This document shows, piece after piece, positions 62,537 to 64,000 of a DNA stretch of 64,000 nt. Both the position numbers and the translations under genes were made by a program. The stretch's first letter is position 1, and each line of letters opens with the position of its first letter. Source of the stretch: an uncultured SAR116 cluster alpha proteobacterium. GTDB lineage: Bacteria; Pseudomonadota; Alphaproteobacteria; Puniceispirillales; Puniceispirillaceae. The stretch is from the NCBI GenBank assembly GCA_902518965.1, contig CABYIQ010000002.1, positions 1-64,000 of the forward strand, given 5' to 3'. The notes beneath the pieces were generated by a model that saw only the letters and a list, made by a program, of their open reading frames with translations, was not told the DNA's origin and ran no database searches.

Positions 62537-63601
62537 ATGACAACAATAAAAACTATTGGAATTTTAGGAGCAGGGCAGTTGGGCCGGATGATTGCAGTCG
62601 CTGCTGCACAGATGGGTATCCGCGCTCATGTTTTTGCCCCGGACGCAAAAGACAGCCCTGCTGCAGAAGTTGCACAGACCTTCACACAGGCAAATTATGA
62701 TGATGCAGATGCGCTGGCTGCCTTTGGCCGTTCAATAGATGCTGTCACTTCGGAATTTGAAAATGTGCCTGCAACAACGATGGATATGCTGGCTGCTTTT
62801 TGCCCCGTCTCGCCAGGGCATGACGCTCTTCATCTGGCCCAGAACCGCTTACGCGAAAAAACACTAGCTTCAAACCTTGGTATACAGACACCTTCATTCT
62901 GGGTTGCACGGTCAGCAGATGATTTAGCCTCTGCCTTGTGTGACTTAAAAGGCAACGGCGTGCTCAAAACAACTGAACAGGGTTATGACGGTAGAGGCCA
63001 GTTTCGTGTAGCCACAGGCGATGATGCAGCCTCCTGCTGGAACGATATAAATACAAATGAAGCGATTTTGGAATCCTTCATCGATTTTACAGCTGAGGTC
63101 AGCTTTCTGGTCTGGCGCGATACAAAAGGGCAGACAGGGGTGTTTCCGGCTACCCTTAATACACATAAAAACGGCATACTTGCAACCAGCATCGGTCCTG
63201 CTACCAGCCTTGACCCATCCACTTTGAAAGACGGCGCAGACGCTGTCATTGCCCTTGCTGAGGCAGTCAATTTGAATGGAATTCTGGCTATGGAAGCCTT
63301 TGTCAGTCATGCAGGTCACATTATTTTTAATGAAATTGCCCCTCGGCCACATAATTCATTTCACTGGACAATTGAAGGCTGTGTGACCAGCCAGTTTGCC
63401 CAGCTTGTGCGTATCATTTCTGGGCTCGGTCCAGGCGACACCTCTGCACGCGGTAGCTGGCAAATGGATAATCTTCTGGGTGAGGATTTGCACCGCCTGC
63501 CTGCTCTTTATGCCGATGCGAACAAGGCTGTTCATCTATATGGTAAAACAAAAGCGCGAAACGGACGCAAAATGGGTCATGTCACCTGGGAGCTAGGGTG
63601 A
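62537..63601 (+). CDS. purK: 5-(carboxyamino)imidazole ribonucleotide synthase
   Basis: PurK makes N5-CAIR from AIR, bicarbonate and ATP. The 354-residue ATP-grasp enzyme has GILGAGQLGRMIAVAAAQMG, TTEQGYDGRGQF and EIAPRPHNSFHWTIEGC. It works with the adjacent PurE. Length is normal. Confidence 0.96.
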   Translation: MTTIKTIGILGAGQLGRMIAVAAAQMGIRAHVFAPDAKDSPAAEVAQTFTQANYDDADALAAFGRSIDAVTSEFENVPATTMDMLAAFCPVSPGHDALHLAQNRLREKTLASNLGIQTPSFWVARSADDLASALCDLKGNGVLKTTEQGYDGRGQFRVATGDDAASCWNDINTNEAILESFIDFTAEVSFLVWRDTKGQTGVFPATLNTHKNGILATSIGPATSLDPSTLKDGADAVIALAEAVNLNGILAMEAFVSHAGHIIFNEIAPRPHNSFHWTIEGCVTSQFAQLVRIISGLGPGDTSARGSWQMDNLLGEDLHRLPALYADANKAVHLYGKTKARNGRKMGHVTWELG

Positions 63602-63620
63602 TACCATCCCTCATCTATCT

Positions 63621-64000
63621 TCAACCCTTTAAACTCTCCAGCGCGTAGGGCGTATCGCGATACAAATCATTCAGCCAGTTTGCCATCAGCAAATAGGCAA
63701 AAGGCCGCCAACTGTTTACTGGGTCATGGGCCACATCATCACCGGGAAAATAATTAACTGGCAGGGCCGTATCTAGCCCTAAATTAGCATCACGGAGATA
63801 TTCTGCTGCCAATGTATTTGCATCATATTCTAGATGATTCAGTACGTAGAGATCCCCGGAAGAAGGGCAGCGCACCATACCCACGCCTGCTTTATCTGAT
63901 CTAGCCAGAACAGCTAAGCCAGCTGCGATGATCTCATCTTCTTTATTATAAGTATAGCGCGAAACAGGCATCGGAAAACTGTCTGTGAAGCCTTGCATAA
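63621..64000 (-). CDS. metA: Homoserine O-succinyl/acetyltransferase, C-terminal part (cut by window end)
   Basis: The frame runs to the window edge, so only the last 126 or so residues are seen. They include GFTDSFPMPVSRYT, VLNHLEYDANTLAAEY and LPVNYFPGDDVAHDPVNSWRPFA, with NWLNDLYRDTPY at the end. These are diagnostic of MetA, which acylates homoserine in methionine synthesis. The catalytic Cys region is outside the window. Convergent with purK. Confidence 0.92.
   Translation of the reverse strand, partial: MQGFTDSFPMPVSRYTYNKEDEIIAAGLAVLARSDKAGVGMVRCPSSGDLYVLNHLEYDANTLAAEYLRDANLGLDTALPVNYFPGDDVAHDPVNSWRPFAYLLMANWLNDLYRDTPYALESLKG

Overview
The window looks like a chromosomal segment of a marine-type alphaproteobacterium. 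I infer this from gene order and lineage-typical families: ChvG/ChvI, the TrcR regulator (DUF1013), DUF2948, UPF0262, DUF3422, DUF1192, YdcH/DUF465, zf-CHCC, AddA/AddB in place of RecBCD, and a murA-to-yacG block. Base composition is moderate and the gene set resembles the SAR116 group (Puniceispirillales). That placement is an inference from memory, not a computed result. Genes are dense and on both strands. Four intact tRNA genes are present: Arg-CCG, Phe-GAA, Thr-GGT and Arg-CCT.

Layout: 1-8.3 kb (+) carries the end of cmk, then rpsA, ihfB, lapA, and a trpF-trpB-trpA-accD-folC run. From 8.3 to 23.8 kb (-) lie trxA, the AddAB helicase-nuclease, tsaE, ahcY, rapZ, the ChvG/ChvI two-component system, polA and a small zinc protein. 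A lone ABC ATPase and tRNA-Arg(CCG) follow. Directly downstream of that tRNA is the most notable region: a 5' integrase remnant, two small membrane-protein genes, paired short direct repeats at both ends, and a 49-nt near-copy of the tRNA 3' part about 1 kb away. Together these look like a decayed integrative element. AT-rich accessory DNA continues to about 30.15 kb with a c-type cytochrome, a YqaA-like protein, an NrtS-like protein, an unknown protein and a GDP-mannose dehydratase.

From 30.2 to 35 kb sits a catabolic group: pseudouridine kinase and glycosidase, a phytanoyl-CoA dioxygenase-like protein, an SDR, and a hydroxyaspartate/D-threonine aldolase-like enzyme. From 35.3 to 41.5 kb (-) is a housekeeping run: small protein, murA, DUF2948, hisG, UPF0262, LMW phosphatase, infA, maf, RNase E/G, yacG, tRNA-Phe. 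A TVP38 membrane protein and the wreck of a flavoprotein oxidoreductase gene follow. Then come tRNA-Thr, an O-antigen ligase-like gene, an XRE regulator with a palindrome at its promoter, a partial inositol-catabolism operon (iolC-iolB-aldolase), tRNA-Arg(CCT) and a GDP-mannose pyrophosphorylase. The last part (49.5-64 kb) is mixed: an AarF-type kinase, PepF, DUF3833, MFS, DUF3422, YgfZ, a 3-hydroxybutyrate dehydrogenase, TrcR, a propionyl/acetyl-CoA ligase, YdcH, purE-purK and the end of metA.

Several conserved alphaproteobacterial neighbourhoods have lost expected members. No hprK, EIIA or HPr gene lies between chvG and ahcY, no amgK/murU lies between tsaE and addB, and no hisD follows hisG. 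RapZ has His in place of the Walker A lysine, and the mannose-6-phosphate isomerase half of ManC lacks two usual histidines. I saw no CRISPR array, complete insertion sequence or rRNA operon. No clearly new multi-gene system was identified; the tRNA-Arg element is the best candidate for closer study.
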